Shown here: in pieces, positions 12,188-23,358 of the stretch | Position numbering within the stretch: the first letter of the stretch is position 1 | Layout: every line of letters starts with the position of its first letter | Source: Membranipora membranacea | Taxonomy: Eukaryota > Bryozoa > Gymnolaemata > Cheilostomatida > Membraniporidae | NCBI GenBank assembly: GCA_914767715.1 | Contig: OU612070.1 | Span: forward strand, 1,381,501 to 1,445,500 | DNA length: 64,000 bases | Direction of reading: 5' to 3' | Made by a program: the position numbers and the translations under genes | Notes under the pieces: generated by a model | Told to the model about the DNA's origin: nothing | What the model saw: only the letters and a program-made list of their open reading frames with translations | Databases searched by the model: none

Positions 12188-15100
12188 TTATTTCTTATTT
12201 TTGAGATCTCGCCGAGCATTACGATTTCTAGATTTTCCTCCCTTAGAGTTTTTAGGATTGAGTCTATCAAGAAATTGTTGATCGGTAGTTAGGAGGTCCA
12301 GCAGTGGAGTGTACGTTACGTCATCATCTGTCAAAACAGTGATCTCTTCTTCTTTCATCAATCCTAAAAACAGACAATTTTTAATGATTGTCGACTAGCT
12401 GATTTACTGCAGCATACAGCTCTCTTATGTTAACCACTGCTGCTTTGAGTTTTGATGGTACATTGACTGGTTCATATCAAAATTTGATGGTCAGAGTCAG
12501 AGTGATCAGTTGCAATGCATGTGCTAGTTTCCTCTCAATATGCAGGAAGGTTGACACAAAAGAGTCCTTTATAAGGACAAAATAAATTGTTCTAGCAAAC
12601 TGCTCAGTATGTTATAATAGGAAATGTCTTCACAATTACTCCACGTACAATTCACGCTCAAATTATTGTTATGAGGCTGTTAGATCAGAGATGAATGGGA
12701 GGCAAATTTCTCCTTATCTGGAGTTGTCTTAACGATCACAGCAATGACATGCTGTTCACATTCAATTTCCTCGGAAAAAGTTTATTGATGTCCTTTTCAC
12801 ATCCTCTTTTCTTCAGTATATTGTATAGCTACTATTATATGACCAAACCGTAGAGCTTTCATGTGTTTTAACATCTCTACAATATTTTTAACAGTTTCTA
12901 AGAAGGCCAGGGCGATGTCGACATACTTGCATTGACTTTTTCTCACCGGAAATTCCATAACTTTGCATCATGGGATACTCATCAAATTTCCTCGCCGACT
13001 AAACCAGGAATTAAATTAAGGTAATTGATTCTATTTGATATGTTGTTGCTAGAAGATGATCGGTAGAAGCGGCCTATGATGAAATACCTTTGTCAACTCA
13101 GTAAGGTTTTGCTTTGTCTAATCTCCATCAAAATAGAAGCTAAACTTGAAAAGTAGATACCTGATGCGGTTTGTGTGCAATAAATTAGACCAAGTTTGGT
13201 CCGTTTGCCTGCATTCATTGTTGCTCCCTCCTGGGGAAAAACTGGAATGCAGGAAATTTGACGAAGCTTGATCTAGTGAAAAAAATACAATTTCAATATC
13301 ATAAATATTTACGATAATTATCACTCATTGTTGCTAAGATTTACTACTCAAATGTATCTGGGCAGCAACCATCTAACCCTCATTAGTTTGCCACCCTGAG
13401 TTTTCCGCAGTACTACCATTATTGACACTTAAACTTGTTAGACATTTCTATCAGCTGTTGAGATTGTGGAATGCAGGGTAGGAATAGTAATGTAGGTGAT
13501 TGTTCTATGGATTTGGCACAATCGATTGCCTAAATAAAAGTAGGTAGGTCAATTATTTAGTTATTTTGTCTTACTCGAATTGACAAATAATTGAGCGAAG
13601 TTGTGAGGCAGCCATTTAATATATGGCACCTATCATAAAATTGAAGATCTGATATGCATTGATTGGAAATTTCTATTTGCACAATTAACTAATTTTGAAA
13701 ACATGGAAGTATTTGATTCTTTAGTGATAAAGCAATTGATTGAGGTCTCATTTCTCTCTGTCCAACAATAATATTTTGAAAGTGACACAAGGTAGCATCA
13801 TAACAATAATGATAACTAGAAACGGTAAAAACATTTGCAAGCAAATATAAAGGAATACAACCAATAGATTTGAATATCGAGGTCATGTGACATCATAAGA
13901 CTCGGTATACGCCAAAAACCCCTTATCCCAAGTCTCAACTCAATCGCATGATGTGAACTGCTAATCGGCAGCAATTAACTGTCTATGGCGGCCATATTGG
14001 ATATCGGGTCATGTGACATCAAAATTGATGATGTCATATGACTCGGTATAGGTCAAAACCCCCATATCCCAAGTTTTAACTCAATCGCATGATAAGAACT
14101 GTTAATCGGCAGCATTTAACTGTCTATGGCGGTCATATTGGATTTCGGGTCATGTACCATCAAAATTGTAATTGATGTCATAAGATTCGGTATATGTTAA
14201 AACCCCCATATCCCAAGTTTTAACTCAATCACATGATAAGAACTGTTAATCGGCAGCCACTTCCTGTTCATGGTGGCCATATTTGATTCGGGTCACATGA
14301 CATCAGAAATGATGATGTCATAAGATTCGGTGTATTCAAACCCCCATATCCCAAGTTTTAACTAAATCGCATGATAAGAACTGTTAATCGGCAGCAATTC
14401 ACTGTTTATGGCGGCCATTTTGTATATCGGGTCATGTGACATGAAAATTGATGATGTCATAAGTTTCGATATAAGTCAAAACCCCCATATCCCAAGTTCC
14501 AACTCAATCGCATGATTTGTTCTCAAGATATCACCAAAAGAAAAACGAAAAACATCCTCCACTAAATAGTGTAATTAGCAAATAAATTGCATAACAATTC
14601 AAAAATTGTCCAGGCATTTTTTCATTGTGACCTATACGACTATGTTGTGACCAAGTATCATTAGAATCTGCCAAGTAGTTCTTGACTTATAGAAGACTTA
14701 ATTTTGGTATAATCAAGGTAAAATTGATAAAAAAGGCAAAACCTCCTTCACTAATTAGTCTAATTAGCGAGTGTTACATAACAATTCAAAAACTCATTTA
14801 GTAATTTCTAATCTAGACATATGCAACTATGTTCTGACGAAGTTGCATCGATTTCTGGCTGGTGGTTCTTGACTTTTAGAAGCCTATAAATTGTTGCAAT
14901 AATAATAATAATAAAAAGAACTTAAAAAAAAAAAATAATAAACCCTACTAAAACAAAAGAAATACAACTTTGTTGTATTCCTAATAATCAAAGAGAGATA
15001 TGGATGTATGAACATTATTTATCTATTTTGTCACTATCATATCTGTTGCAGTGAATGCGTGGAGAATTAACGACTCAGAAGTAAACTTGGTGGAGCTGGC

Positions 15101-17304
15101 AGAAAATCTGCGGACAATAAACTGTGTTGCTGCAGACACCCCTGATAATATTTTTTGATATTTAACTTGCCATATTTTGTGCATGGTCATGAAACAAAGA
15201 AAATAGAGGAGAACTGTTTCAAACTTACAAATCCCTTTCTGCGAGCGCTGTACGCCGCTCGTAAACTGACAGCTGTTTGCAAGTCTAATGATAGATACAC
15301 CTTGATCAAGTTTGATCCAGTTTGCCTGCATTAAGGTTTTCATCCATTCCACTGTTAATTCTGGGGCTGATTAATAGGGGAGAGCAATTGCAAAGGCAGG
15401 CAAACTGACCAAACTAGGTCTAGGAGCACAAGGCATGAGTGCTTCAGGTTGAAGTACATATACAAAAGAGAAGATAACTCTCTCTGAATAGAAAAAGACA
15501 AAAACAACAATGTCTGTTTCAAGTATTAGTATTTTTCGCTTCTGGTTGTATACAAATGAGCTTTTGTTAATTCAGGTTTTCCGTACAAATAAATGGCTTA
15601 TTGATTTTAAAGTATCAATCTCATTACATTTTACAGAGTCTGAATCAAAACACTGTTGGCCAAACTATCCATCCATCTTCAAGTATTGCTACTAAACTAG
15701 CACCTGTATCTTACATCGTTGAAGGAGAAGGCGGATATCCAAAAAGGTAACATAGTCTCTGCCTGGAAGAGAAGGTTGCCTTGTGGGCAATGCTGACAAA
15801 ATCGGCTCTTAGTTCGCAGACCGGTTATTAAATTCCAGTGGCTCGAAACAAAGTTAGTAAATTTGTTGGCTACATCAGTATCTCAAAACCAGGTCCATTT
15901 AAATTGTGTGTATGCTAACCTAGAGTATAACACGTATAGTTACAAGATTGTCTCCCCAAGTAATTAAAGTTTTCCCCCTTTAGAAAACCAGTGTACTATT
16001 CGGCCTTAGACCTATCCCAGTCATATATTACTATTACTTACTATTGACCTTGAGAAGTACACATTTCTCTCTATCCCTTAGAAAGTTGGTAGCGTAGTCA
16101 TCTAGATTGTAGTGTAGTTGTTTCACATATCCATGTTCATCAGAGAGGTCAATGTTATCGGCCGGATGTAATCCGCACCTTTCTCTTATATTGGAAAGCA
16201 GCACTGAGTTCTTACAGTTGTTGTTAAAAACCTCAGATCTCTCATCTAAAAAATAAAGGCGAGTAAAAAAATAACGAATTAAAAAGATTATAAGTTAAAA
16301 CGAATGTTAAACTCTGAGAGTCATATCATGATCATCATATCACAGACCATATGCCAAGTATGGATGAGATCAGATCTGTTGATTTTAACGCGAGGCTATA
16401 ATTACTATGCCAGCTCGCTTTTTCTTTGAAGGCTGGTCCGGGGAATTGCTGAATTTTTTGGATTCCATTCCCACACTCTCAACAACTGTAGACCTGCATC
16501 CTACTTCGAATCTTTAGCTATGAGCTTTACACCTAGCAGATTTTCAGCTTACAGAGGCTGGAAATCAACAATTGTTCGTAGTTTGCTTAGACTTACTGCT
16601 ACTGCTAAGAGCTACTGCAGCTGGTCCATAAGTAACATTCATTAATGCCAGCTAAATACAATCTCCTTTTATCCTTTTTTAGGGATGGATAAGATGAAGG
16701 AGACAATGACATATACTGGAAGTTAAGATAACTAAAGCATCAGTGTGTTTACATTTCAGGACTAAACCAGCCTTCAAAGGCCACCCTGATATACACTAGC
16801 TACAGCCAACCGCTGGTGTTTGTTTGTCTATATACAGTGTGTGGTCAGGTCCGGGCCATAGGGAACAACACACAAAGCCCAATAACATAATGAAAGCATA
16901 TATTTCCTAAACTGCAAGCTACCACAGCGTCCGAGCTGAGCTTGCCTAACTGCTCAGTCCAAACCCTGGAAACACAAACCACACCTCAATGCGGCTTTCG
17001 AAAATTCAGTCAGTAGTCAGGCAGTCAGTAGGGTATGTTGGCAGCGACTCCAAATCGATAAACCCGGGTTACCACATAGGTCCAGTCAGTATCTTATATT
17101 ATGCTTTATGTTATAATTAGGAATGTATTACTGTATCTGTTTGAGGTTAAAACATGACATGACCCCTCTGAGATTCAAGAAAGTTGGCTCTCCTCAAAAA
17201 GCCTACTTGCAAAGAAGGTAAACCATATTTTGATAGACAAGCTGCCAGGCAGGGATGACATTGATTACTAACTAACCTGCATATTTCACCACTATGAAAG
17301 ACAT
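12188..17304 (-). CDS. CXorf65: CXorf65-like protein, complete (3 exons, 135 aa)
   Basis: The three exons are 17277-17304, 16042-16245 and 12188-12363. The phases join exactly (28, 204 and 176 nt, giving 136 codons with the stop) and all introns are GT-AG; the exon 2 donor is a|gtaagt. The protein starts MSFIVVKYADERSEVF, passes through NNCKNSVLLSNIRERCG, DNIDLSDEHGYVKQLHYN and DYATNFLRDREKCVLLKV, and ends in a basic tail (NPKNSKGGKSRNRNARRDLK). From memory, human CXorf65 has the same plan: a short hydrophobic start, NC...LL..IR, IDL.DE.G, DYA..FL, then a basic C-terminus. Its biochemical role is not established as far as I know. An earlier candidate donor (aag|gtcaat at 16049) gives the wrong phase for exon 3 and was set aside. 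The second intron (about 3.7 kb) hosts a satellite and two MITEs. No frameshift or stop is seen. Confidence 0.8.
13186..13277. mobile_element. MITE, family with CTAGATCAAGTTTG ends (copy 1)
   Basis: The left end tagaccaagtttggtccgtt and the right end (reverse complement) ctagatcaagcttcgtc are terminal inverted repeats around a short core with tgcctgcatt on one side and aatgcagg on the other. Related copies are at 15301-15422, 54342 onward and 59503-59632. This copy lies in the second intron of the CXorf65-like gene. Confidence 0.65.
13881..14519. repeat. Tandem repeat, about 4.5 copies of a 143-bp unit
   Basis: Each unit contains ggtcatgtgacatcaaaatt, gatgtcataagattcggtat, cccccatatcccaagtttta, actcaatcgcatgataag and aatcggcagcaattaactgt, with a few percent divergence between units. 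Unit boundaries fall near 13881, 14007, 14150, 14290 and 14430. It lies in the intron of the CXorf65-like gene and seems to form the 5' part of a longer mobile element (see 14520-14984). Confidence 0.9.
14520..14984 (+). mobile_element. 3' part of a non-autonomous element ending in a hairpin and CTAA
   Basis: Two diverged copies of a unit of about 180 bp (14550-14700 and 14735-14885) share ccactaa/ttcactaattag.gtaattagc, cataacaattcaaaaa and gttcttgacttntagaag. After an (aat)n run comes aaacaaaag, then an 8-bp-stem hairpin (aatacaac-ttt-gttgtatt, 14961-14979), then cCTAAtaat. A 3' hairpin followed by CTRR is the classical Helitron end, but an old retroposon tail is also possible. Confidence 0.4.
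15301..15422. mobile_element. MITE, CTAGATCAAGTTTG family (copy 2)
   Basis: The ends cttgatcaagtttgatccag and (reverse complement of the right end) ctagacctagtttggtcagt form terminal inverted repeats, with tttgcctgca just inside the left end. It lies in the same intron as copy 1. Confidence 0.6.
16400..17276. other. First intron of the CXorf65-like gene, with a possible old MITE
   Basis: The segment tttgaaggctggtcc (about 16424) is matched by an inverted gactaaaccagccttcaaa (about 16760), which suggests a degraded inverted-repeat element of about 360 bp. No exon is seen. Confidence 0.3.
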
Positions 17305-17913
17305 GTTATCATCGCTGGATAGAACTAGGCCTGTGAAGTAAACAGCAGCTGATAACCTGAGTCGGGAAGGTCTTCTTAGATCGCTGATGTACCAAGCTGC
17401 AGTACGTGGATATAGGCTCACTCCGAGTGTATAATTGAACTCTCACACCCTAACTGTATCTGATAAAGAATGAACTTCTTTCTTAGCAGCGACAGTGTAT
17501 CATTTGACCTGACTTGTGAAAGCGTTTTAAAATTCAAGTGTGTGAGCAGGGACAAAGAAGTTGATGTTATTCAATGCTTTATGGTAGCGTGTTGACCAGT
17601 GGTACGATATTTTGTTGGCTGACACTGGACAAAAGTGTTGTGTTTACTTTGTGCGCTTTTCTATAACCAAATCAATATGTATTCCTTTGTTTGCTGCCAA
17701 TTGGTTATTGGTTTAGTTTACGTTGCTAATAATATCTTGAAGATTTGAACAAATAATAATACGGTTGCATGTCTAGATTGTAAAAAAAACTTTTTAATGT
17801 GACTCTGAATGCTAATTCATTTTATAAAAACCAAATCATTCAGCTAAATGCAAACGTAAATAGAATAGTAGTCAAGAATTAATCAAACAATTTATTTTTA
17901 TGTAAGGCTAATG
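17305..17913. other. Upstream flank of the CXorf65-like gene
   Basis: Presumed 5' flank and promoter region; no clear TATA box. It ends at the left boundary of the segmental duplication. Confidence 0.3.
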
Positions 17914-19166
17914 TGATTTATATCGTAATATTTATGTTAGACACTATAGAAATCATGCAGAAGGCTAGCCTCTCTCCATAAATATTATTTAGGTTATGAT
18001 TTCATTGTTTCACACCATTGAACTATGGACAGCATGTTACGAACTTGTATAAATTAAATCGTTTTCACTGACAAAATGATACACAATACCTTGTGAATAA
18101 TATAAATAACACAAAAGCTGTTACTGACACACCAAAACAACACTGCAGAACAGAGTAGATCTAATAATTGAAGATATTCTTGGATGGTTAGTCAGAAATG
18201 TAAGTAAATAGAACAATTGGGTCAGGATACATGTGATTGGGACCCGATGTGTTCCTGCGTCGCTTGGTGTGGGGGGATACAATTGTATGACCTCTGCAAG
18301 ATCCCCAGTTAGAACACTTGAATGGTCTCCACTCATTGCTTCTGTGCCGCTATAGCTGGTAGACTGATTGCATTCTAGCCCTCTAATAATTATGCAACAT
18401 TATATCTGATCGACCCTAACATTGGAGTCGTCAATGCTTGTTTAAGAAGTAGACAATTCCTAGTGTGTCTGACTCTGATCTGGGCATCGTGATTTAACTT
18501 CTTCCCAGGGTGTTATATCAACTATGTATCTTCTTCACAATCAGTTTTTTATGTGTGAGGATAGGTTTTGTAATATACGGCTTTACATTTGAGAAAGATT
18601 CCACCAGATGGAAACTGGCATTGTGTATTATACGATAAAAAGCATCATTACCTATTTTTCCCGGCCTAAGTATGCAGTGCCACGTCGAATTGAATATAGT
18701 AAGTGGCGCTATACCCATGATGCAAAAAAAGACCAAGAATTGATCAACGTTAAAAGCAATCCTCTGATTTTGATCGCACAAATATCTCATAAGTAGCAAT
18801 GTCAGGCATATTGTAAAAGGTACTTGGTGCGCGTACAACTTGAATGAATTCTCCGCGTTCCATACAATAATGCGCTACCGAGCAAACAGATTGGTTACAC
18901 AGTGTTTGGCCTCTTCCTTTTTCTGCTTACACACATCAAGAGAGTCTTATTGAAAGCGTCACTCATCTATATGGGTTACAGAGGTTAAAACTTGTTATTT
19001 TGAGGTGCAGCCTTCGTTGAGGCAATAGCACTTCGATTTTGAACGCCTACCAACAGTTTATAGTCATTCTGCAAGTTAATACTTGATGACCTAATTGCCT
19101 GATGATGTGCAAGAAGCAGACGCTCAAAAGTTCAAAATGCTGGTCTAATGTTTCATTTATACATCT

Positions 19167-19172
19167 TTTATT
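19167..19172 (-). promoter_or_regulatory. Polyadenylation signal AATAAA of the peptide gene
   Basis: On the minus strand, ctgaataaaagatg lies about 66 nt past the stop codon. It is conserved in copy B (ttgaataaaat near 57455). Confidence 0.65.
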
Positions 19173-19237
19173 CAGATTAGAGTACATACATTTCAAAACA
19201 TGAAATTTCACAATTTAAGCTGCCTGCGAGGAGACAA

Positions 19238-19880
19238 CTACTTCCTGCCGACACGGGATGCGATAGCGGCAGCAGCAGCATCTGTAGCCTTATCCTGGAG
19301 CTTGTTTTTGATGTCATTACCAACTCTTCTGGCTACTCTACCGACAGCTCTTCTAATCTTTCTACTTCTCCATGCATCAACTGAGAATAAAGAACGTCTT
19401 AAATGAATTCAGCACAAATCGACTTATTACTTTACTGCTCAAAGCTTTCACTTTTGAATCCAAGATAAGAATAATCCCGTATTCATTTTTAAAAGAAAAT
19501 TCCCAAGATTATCATGTCAAAGGATCAATGTTGCAGGTTTGGAGGTTTCTTTGTATGATGATAGATAAATCTCGTGAGCAGAGATTGGGGATTTTAAATA
19601 ATTCCTGGCTATGTCTGTGACACTACCAGGCAAGGCGAAAAAAGCACCTTGCGCAGAAATTTTTGAAATAATGTAAAAAGGAAAGTGTAGCTTTATTGGC
19701 TAAATGATCATGATATAACAGACATTCATGAAACAAAGCATTTCAATTTTTTCTCTAGATTTAATATACAAGGCTATAACTTATAATGCAATCAGCAAGC
19801 ATGAAAATATGTGTTGACTCACCGTCGACGGTTAAAGCTGCAATCACAATAACAACCAGGAATATGTGCAGGAACCTCAT
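19238..19880 (-). CDS. Secreted cationic cecropin-like antimicrobial peptide precursor (2 exons, 66 aa)
   Basis: Exon 1 (19823-19880) encodes a start Met and a hydrophobic signal peptide, MRFLHIFLVVIVIAALTVD, ending in a gtgagt donor. Exon 2 (19238-19380) follows a ttctttattctcag acceptor; both are in phase 1. The 47 residues after the signal begin VDAWRSRKIRRAVGRVARRV, followed by a polar hinge (GNDIKNKLQDKATD), an Ala-rich hydrophobic segment and a final ...ASRVGRK before TAG. A Trp at the start of a Lys/Arg-rich amphipathic helix, followed by an Ala-rich second helix and C-terminal amidation, is the cecropin plan; GRK is a classic amidation/processing signal (Val-amide after trimming). The mature peptide is probably about 40 residues. 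The role is inferred: disruption of microbial membranes after secretion. It contains no Cys. Upstream, a TATAAA lies at 19944-19949, about 65 nt before the ATG. Confidence 0.72.
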
Positions 19881-19943
19881 CTTGGTATTCTATGACTGCT
19901 GCTGTAATTGGAAAACAAACAGTGTCATATAAAAAAAGAAATG

Positions 19944-19949
19944 TTTATA
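19944..19949 (-). promoter_or_regulatory. TATA box of the peptide gene
   Basis: On the minus strand, ggTATAAAcat is 64-69 nt before the ATG, which fits a 5' UTR of about 35-40 nt. Confidence 0.4.
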
Positions 19950-21959
19950 CCCTGCATTGCTTCGAGAACCATGAGAGTTATATGCTTTTTCCTAATCTTG
20001 GCCAATATTCGATCCAATAATCAAGCATGGCATTGACTTTGACTTTTGACAGAGTGGCCAAGATAGCAAATCAAAGGATTTCACAATTTCATATTCAACT
20101 TTCTATCAAATGTAGGTATGAGTGAGTAGTTACCCTTTTACCTTTTGGTGATTCTGGTACAATATTTTACTAAGCAATGAGTTACTTATGTGCAGACTGC
20201 AGGTTATATATGATGATATGAATCTATAGCTGTACATTAGTCGGGTGAACAAACATATGGTCAAACATAGCCTCGGCTTCCCTCCACCCAAATTTAATTC
20301 CTAGTAGACGACATCCTTGCCTCTCAGGCATTAACCTCAAAGATAATAACTCTCAAGATAGCCTTCAGCAAAGGTTGGCTATAATCTCCCCTCTTAATGA
20401 ACCAAACGTGCACCAAACGTGCACTACAGGTGTACGTTTTTATTCAATTTTGCTTAGAACAAAGTTCCTATCTAGCACGCCTGGACAGGCTGTACCGCAC
20501 ACACCATTAAATCTTGGGCCCTGATGTGTGAAAACTTGATTCCTCCTGTAGGGATATTTTCCTAAAGGTTGGCTTGCCAAGTTACAGTGTTTACCATGAT
20601 TACATGATGAATTGCTGTGTTTGCAAGGACCTATGTTTTCACCTATGTTTGCCGGTGCCAGCCACAAGGGCTAACAGTCATGTTGTGTTGACACCCGGTG
20701 TTTGCTATGTTTTATAGTATAACGTACGTTTTACATCTTGCCATAACCTAAGGTCAACCACCTCAATCAGAAGATGCTAGATGCCATCACAGAGTACGGT
20801 TATATCCATACTCTGCCATCTAGCGCAAGAAAAGCGAGGAAGAGTCAATTAAGACAACAACCATATGGCTGTTGAATCAAGTCAAAAAACTGTTGAGCGC
20901 TAACAAGTTAAGAAAATTAGACTAACAAAACTCAACAAGGCAGAACCATCTGAAGTGAAGGCGGAATGCGATGTCAATCTATTCGAGTTTGAGAGCTGAT
21001 GAGTAAAATACTGTGCACTATAGCAACTTTGAATCTTAAGTATTCAGTAGGTACCAATCCAGCCACCGATAGAATATGCAATGAGATGTCAGCATGTGTT
21101 ACACCTAGTCAATGGCAAAGACTTGTTCTTGAGGTTCAATTTTCAACACATTCATCTGTTTCATGTTACGACTACATGAACAGTGAAGTGATTTATTATG
21201 CATCAACTCCTCTAACAAAGTGTAAATGCTTTAGAAGGAGTTTCCCTCTCACTGACATTGATAGGGCAACTTCAAAATTGGTCTCATAAAAAAAGTCTAA
21301 CTGTATTGGTTGCAAAATTAATGAATGATCAAAATAGGTTTCTGAGAGAACATCAGTTACTTGAATGCTTCTGGAGCTTTTCAGGAGTTATTCTATGATA
21401 TATATGTTACAGCCATCACCTGTCATGTATCAGGTCATGACAGTGACCGTTCTGGCTGTCACTGGAAATGCCATATGTGTAGTGGCATGACAAAATCCAA
21501 TCTAAGGTGATTTTTGAGTTTTCTGTTTTATAAAGCCAACTTATAGAGCTCTCTTTCCTGTGCATATTGCAATTTATTCTAGCTTCCTAGCTTGACTAGA
21601 AAGGCAAATATGAAGGAAATCGTTCGGGACCAGCTGGAATCTGGTGAAAACGGTATTTTAAGATAATGGGCGGCGAAGTTTCATTATGCCGACAATCGAT
21701 GCGAATATATGTTTACAATGTTTGGGTCCTTGGATACGGCATTTTATTATTGCAAAAACTAATACAGAAACACACATCTAGGTAATTCAGCCATGGCGAA
21801 TCATCTGGTGACCTCAGTTTGACCTTTTGGTGACCCAAGACACGCATATTCTAGGGTCAAAGTTCATGGTAAACGGATGCCCGAAATCATTACAATCACA
21901 ATACAATGAGTTCAATACAAGTTTAGAGTGTCGCTATTCTTCTGTTTAAATTTGTTTTG

Positions 21960-22235
21960 ATAACTTATATTTATCTGATCAATATTATTATATTATGTAT
22001 ATATATTCAGGTATGTATATACAACATATATACATATAATATATTATATATATTTATATATATAGAGTATTATTGTTTGCGTTCTCTAGTTGACGTCTGT
22101 TTCCCTCCCCTCTTTGCTGAATGTTTCCCTCTCTTAGGAATGTCTTCATCTAAAATATAGATTTAGGAACGGCTAACATAAAATAATGTATTATTATTAT
22201 ATATATAATAATACATATAATATATATCGTATAAC
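21960..22235. repeat. AT-rich low-complexity (TA/TATAT)n stretch
   Basis: Runs of tatatatata and ataatatat dominate. The open frame across it is low complexity and not a protein. Confidence 0.8.
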
Positions 22236-22456
22236 ACAGTCATAATATTAATCAAATACTTATTTTCGATTAGATAATTTCCACACCTTTGATCTTTACC
22301 TGTGATGAAATAGAGAGCCATGCATTTTAGCGCGCTGTGGCTCGCGGATTTCGCTTTTATGGCTCGTCGTCTTCACCACTTTTTTGAAGAAAGTTGTTCT
22401 TTGATCAAGATTGCTCGCTTAAACATACATAAATATACACATGAGTATGCTCAAAC

Positions 22457-23358
22457 CTGTTGATTGTGCTGGTTGCGAAGCTGGGTTAGGAGCGGTTGGA
22501 AGCGGGCAGACTTCATCCAGCGCTTTCTGATTTCTCCCATGGCCAATCTTGTATTTAAATTCCCTTGGGACGCAGTAGTTATTCTCAGCGTACGCTGCAA
22601 TGATTGCGTCTAGTCGGCTCTGTCCAACCCCATTCATATACTCAAACATGGGAAGGCAAATGTTTACCTCTGCAAATAAACAACAATTTCTATAGACACT
22701 TCACTGCTTTGACTGCCAGTTACAGTTGGTATCATCAGATGAATCTATCTATGTCAGTACATAAATCCTATGTTTGGAAAACAGACAAAATAGTACTATT
22801 TACCAAAATTGATCTGACTCACGCTCATGTGTATATCTGCAGCGAACTCGCTTCCTGAATTTTTGCCGCTTACATATACAGGCAGTTTCCTCCCCGCACT
22901 GTATAACTGTACTAACCTTCCCCATGATCATCAAGTCAAGGGCTTCCCTGTCCAAGCTCTTCGCAATAGCCCTACCAGCATTTACTGCTTCCATGTTAAT
23001 CTTCCTGGCACAACCACACACACACCCAATCCTGTCAGTGAGGGATGTATCACCACAAATCCTGAACTGGTAGTTCTTCTCTTGCATCACTCTCAGCTAC
23101 ACCACCATCAATGCAAGCCAGTAGCTGCCTTACTTCTAGTGGCCCTAACTCCCCATCATCAATATCTTGATTGACTTCCCTATCATTGTGCTCAGGGTCA
23201 ATATTCCCTTCAGAAATGTTCATATCAGCTTCAGTATCGTTATCATCATCATCTATATCTAGTACTCTGTTGTTCATACCAAAGTATTCTCTATCAATAT
23301 CCTCAAATTCTGCTAAAACTTCAGCAACATATTGAGTGTTTAGTATTCTAGAAGCCAC
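22457..23358 (-). CDS. Uncharacterised Cys-rich protein, N-terminal part, possibly frameshifted
   Basis: Three coding pieces are seen. Piece 1 (about 23090-23358) is acidic (MNNRVLDIDDDDNDTEADMN). Piece 2 (22823 to about 23080) reads FRICGDTSLTDRIGCVCGCA, then DREALDLMIMGK and KFRKRVRCRYTHE. Piece 3 (22457-22669) reads VNICLPMFEYMNGVGQSRLD and ends in a gtttga donor. Pieces 2 and 3 join in phase through gtgagt and a tttatttgcag acceptor. The order C-x-C-x-C, then D..LMGK, then RxRxxY, then C..F....GVG..RL recalls a family of uncharacterised proteins common in marine invertebrates, whose C-terminal half I remember as DDE-transposase-like. That half is not found here. Pieces 1 and 2 are in different frames with only a very short interval between them, so either a frameshift has occurred or exon 1 is spliced differently. 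It is probably a relic or a partial gene. Confidence 0.45.

Noticed and set aside
18231-18345. Possible small-peptide exon (YPPTPSDAG-like, recalling the NPY start)
   Set aside because: No signal peptide or processing site; the five coding differences I see against copy B are all amino-acid changes; no convincing partner exon.
18518-18838. Frame of about 106 codons on the minus strand conserved in copy B (56810-57151)
   Set aside because: Nearly all differences between the copies change amino acids and the C-terminus shifts frame, so there is no sign of protein selection; the similarity is due to the duplication.
19200-19406. Plus-strand frame with a hydrophobic run
   Set aside because: It is the antisense of the peptide gene's second exon, whose splice sites, signal exon and poly(A) signal are on the minus strand.
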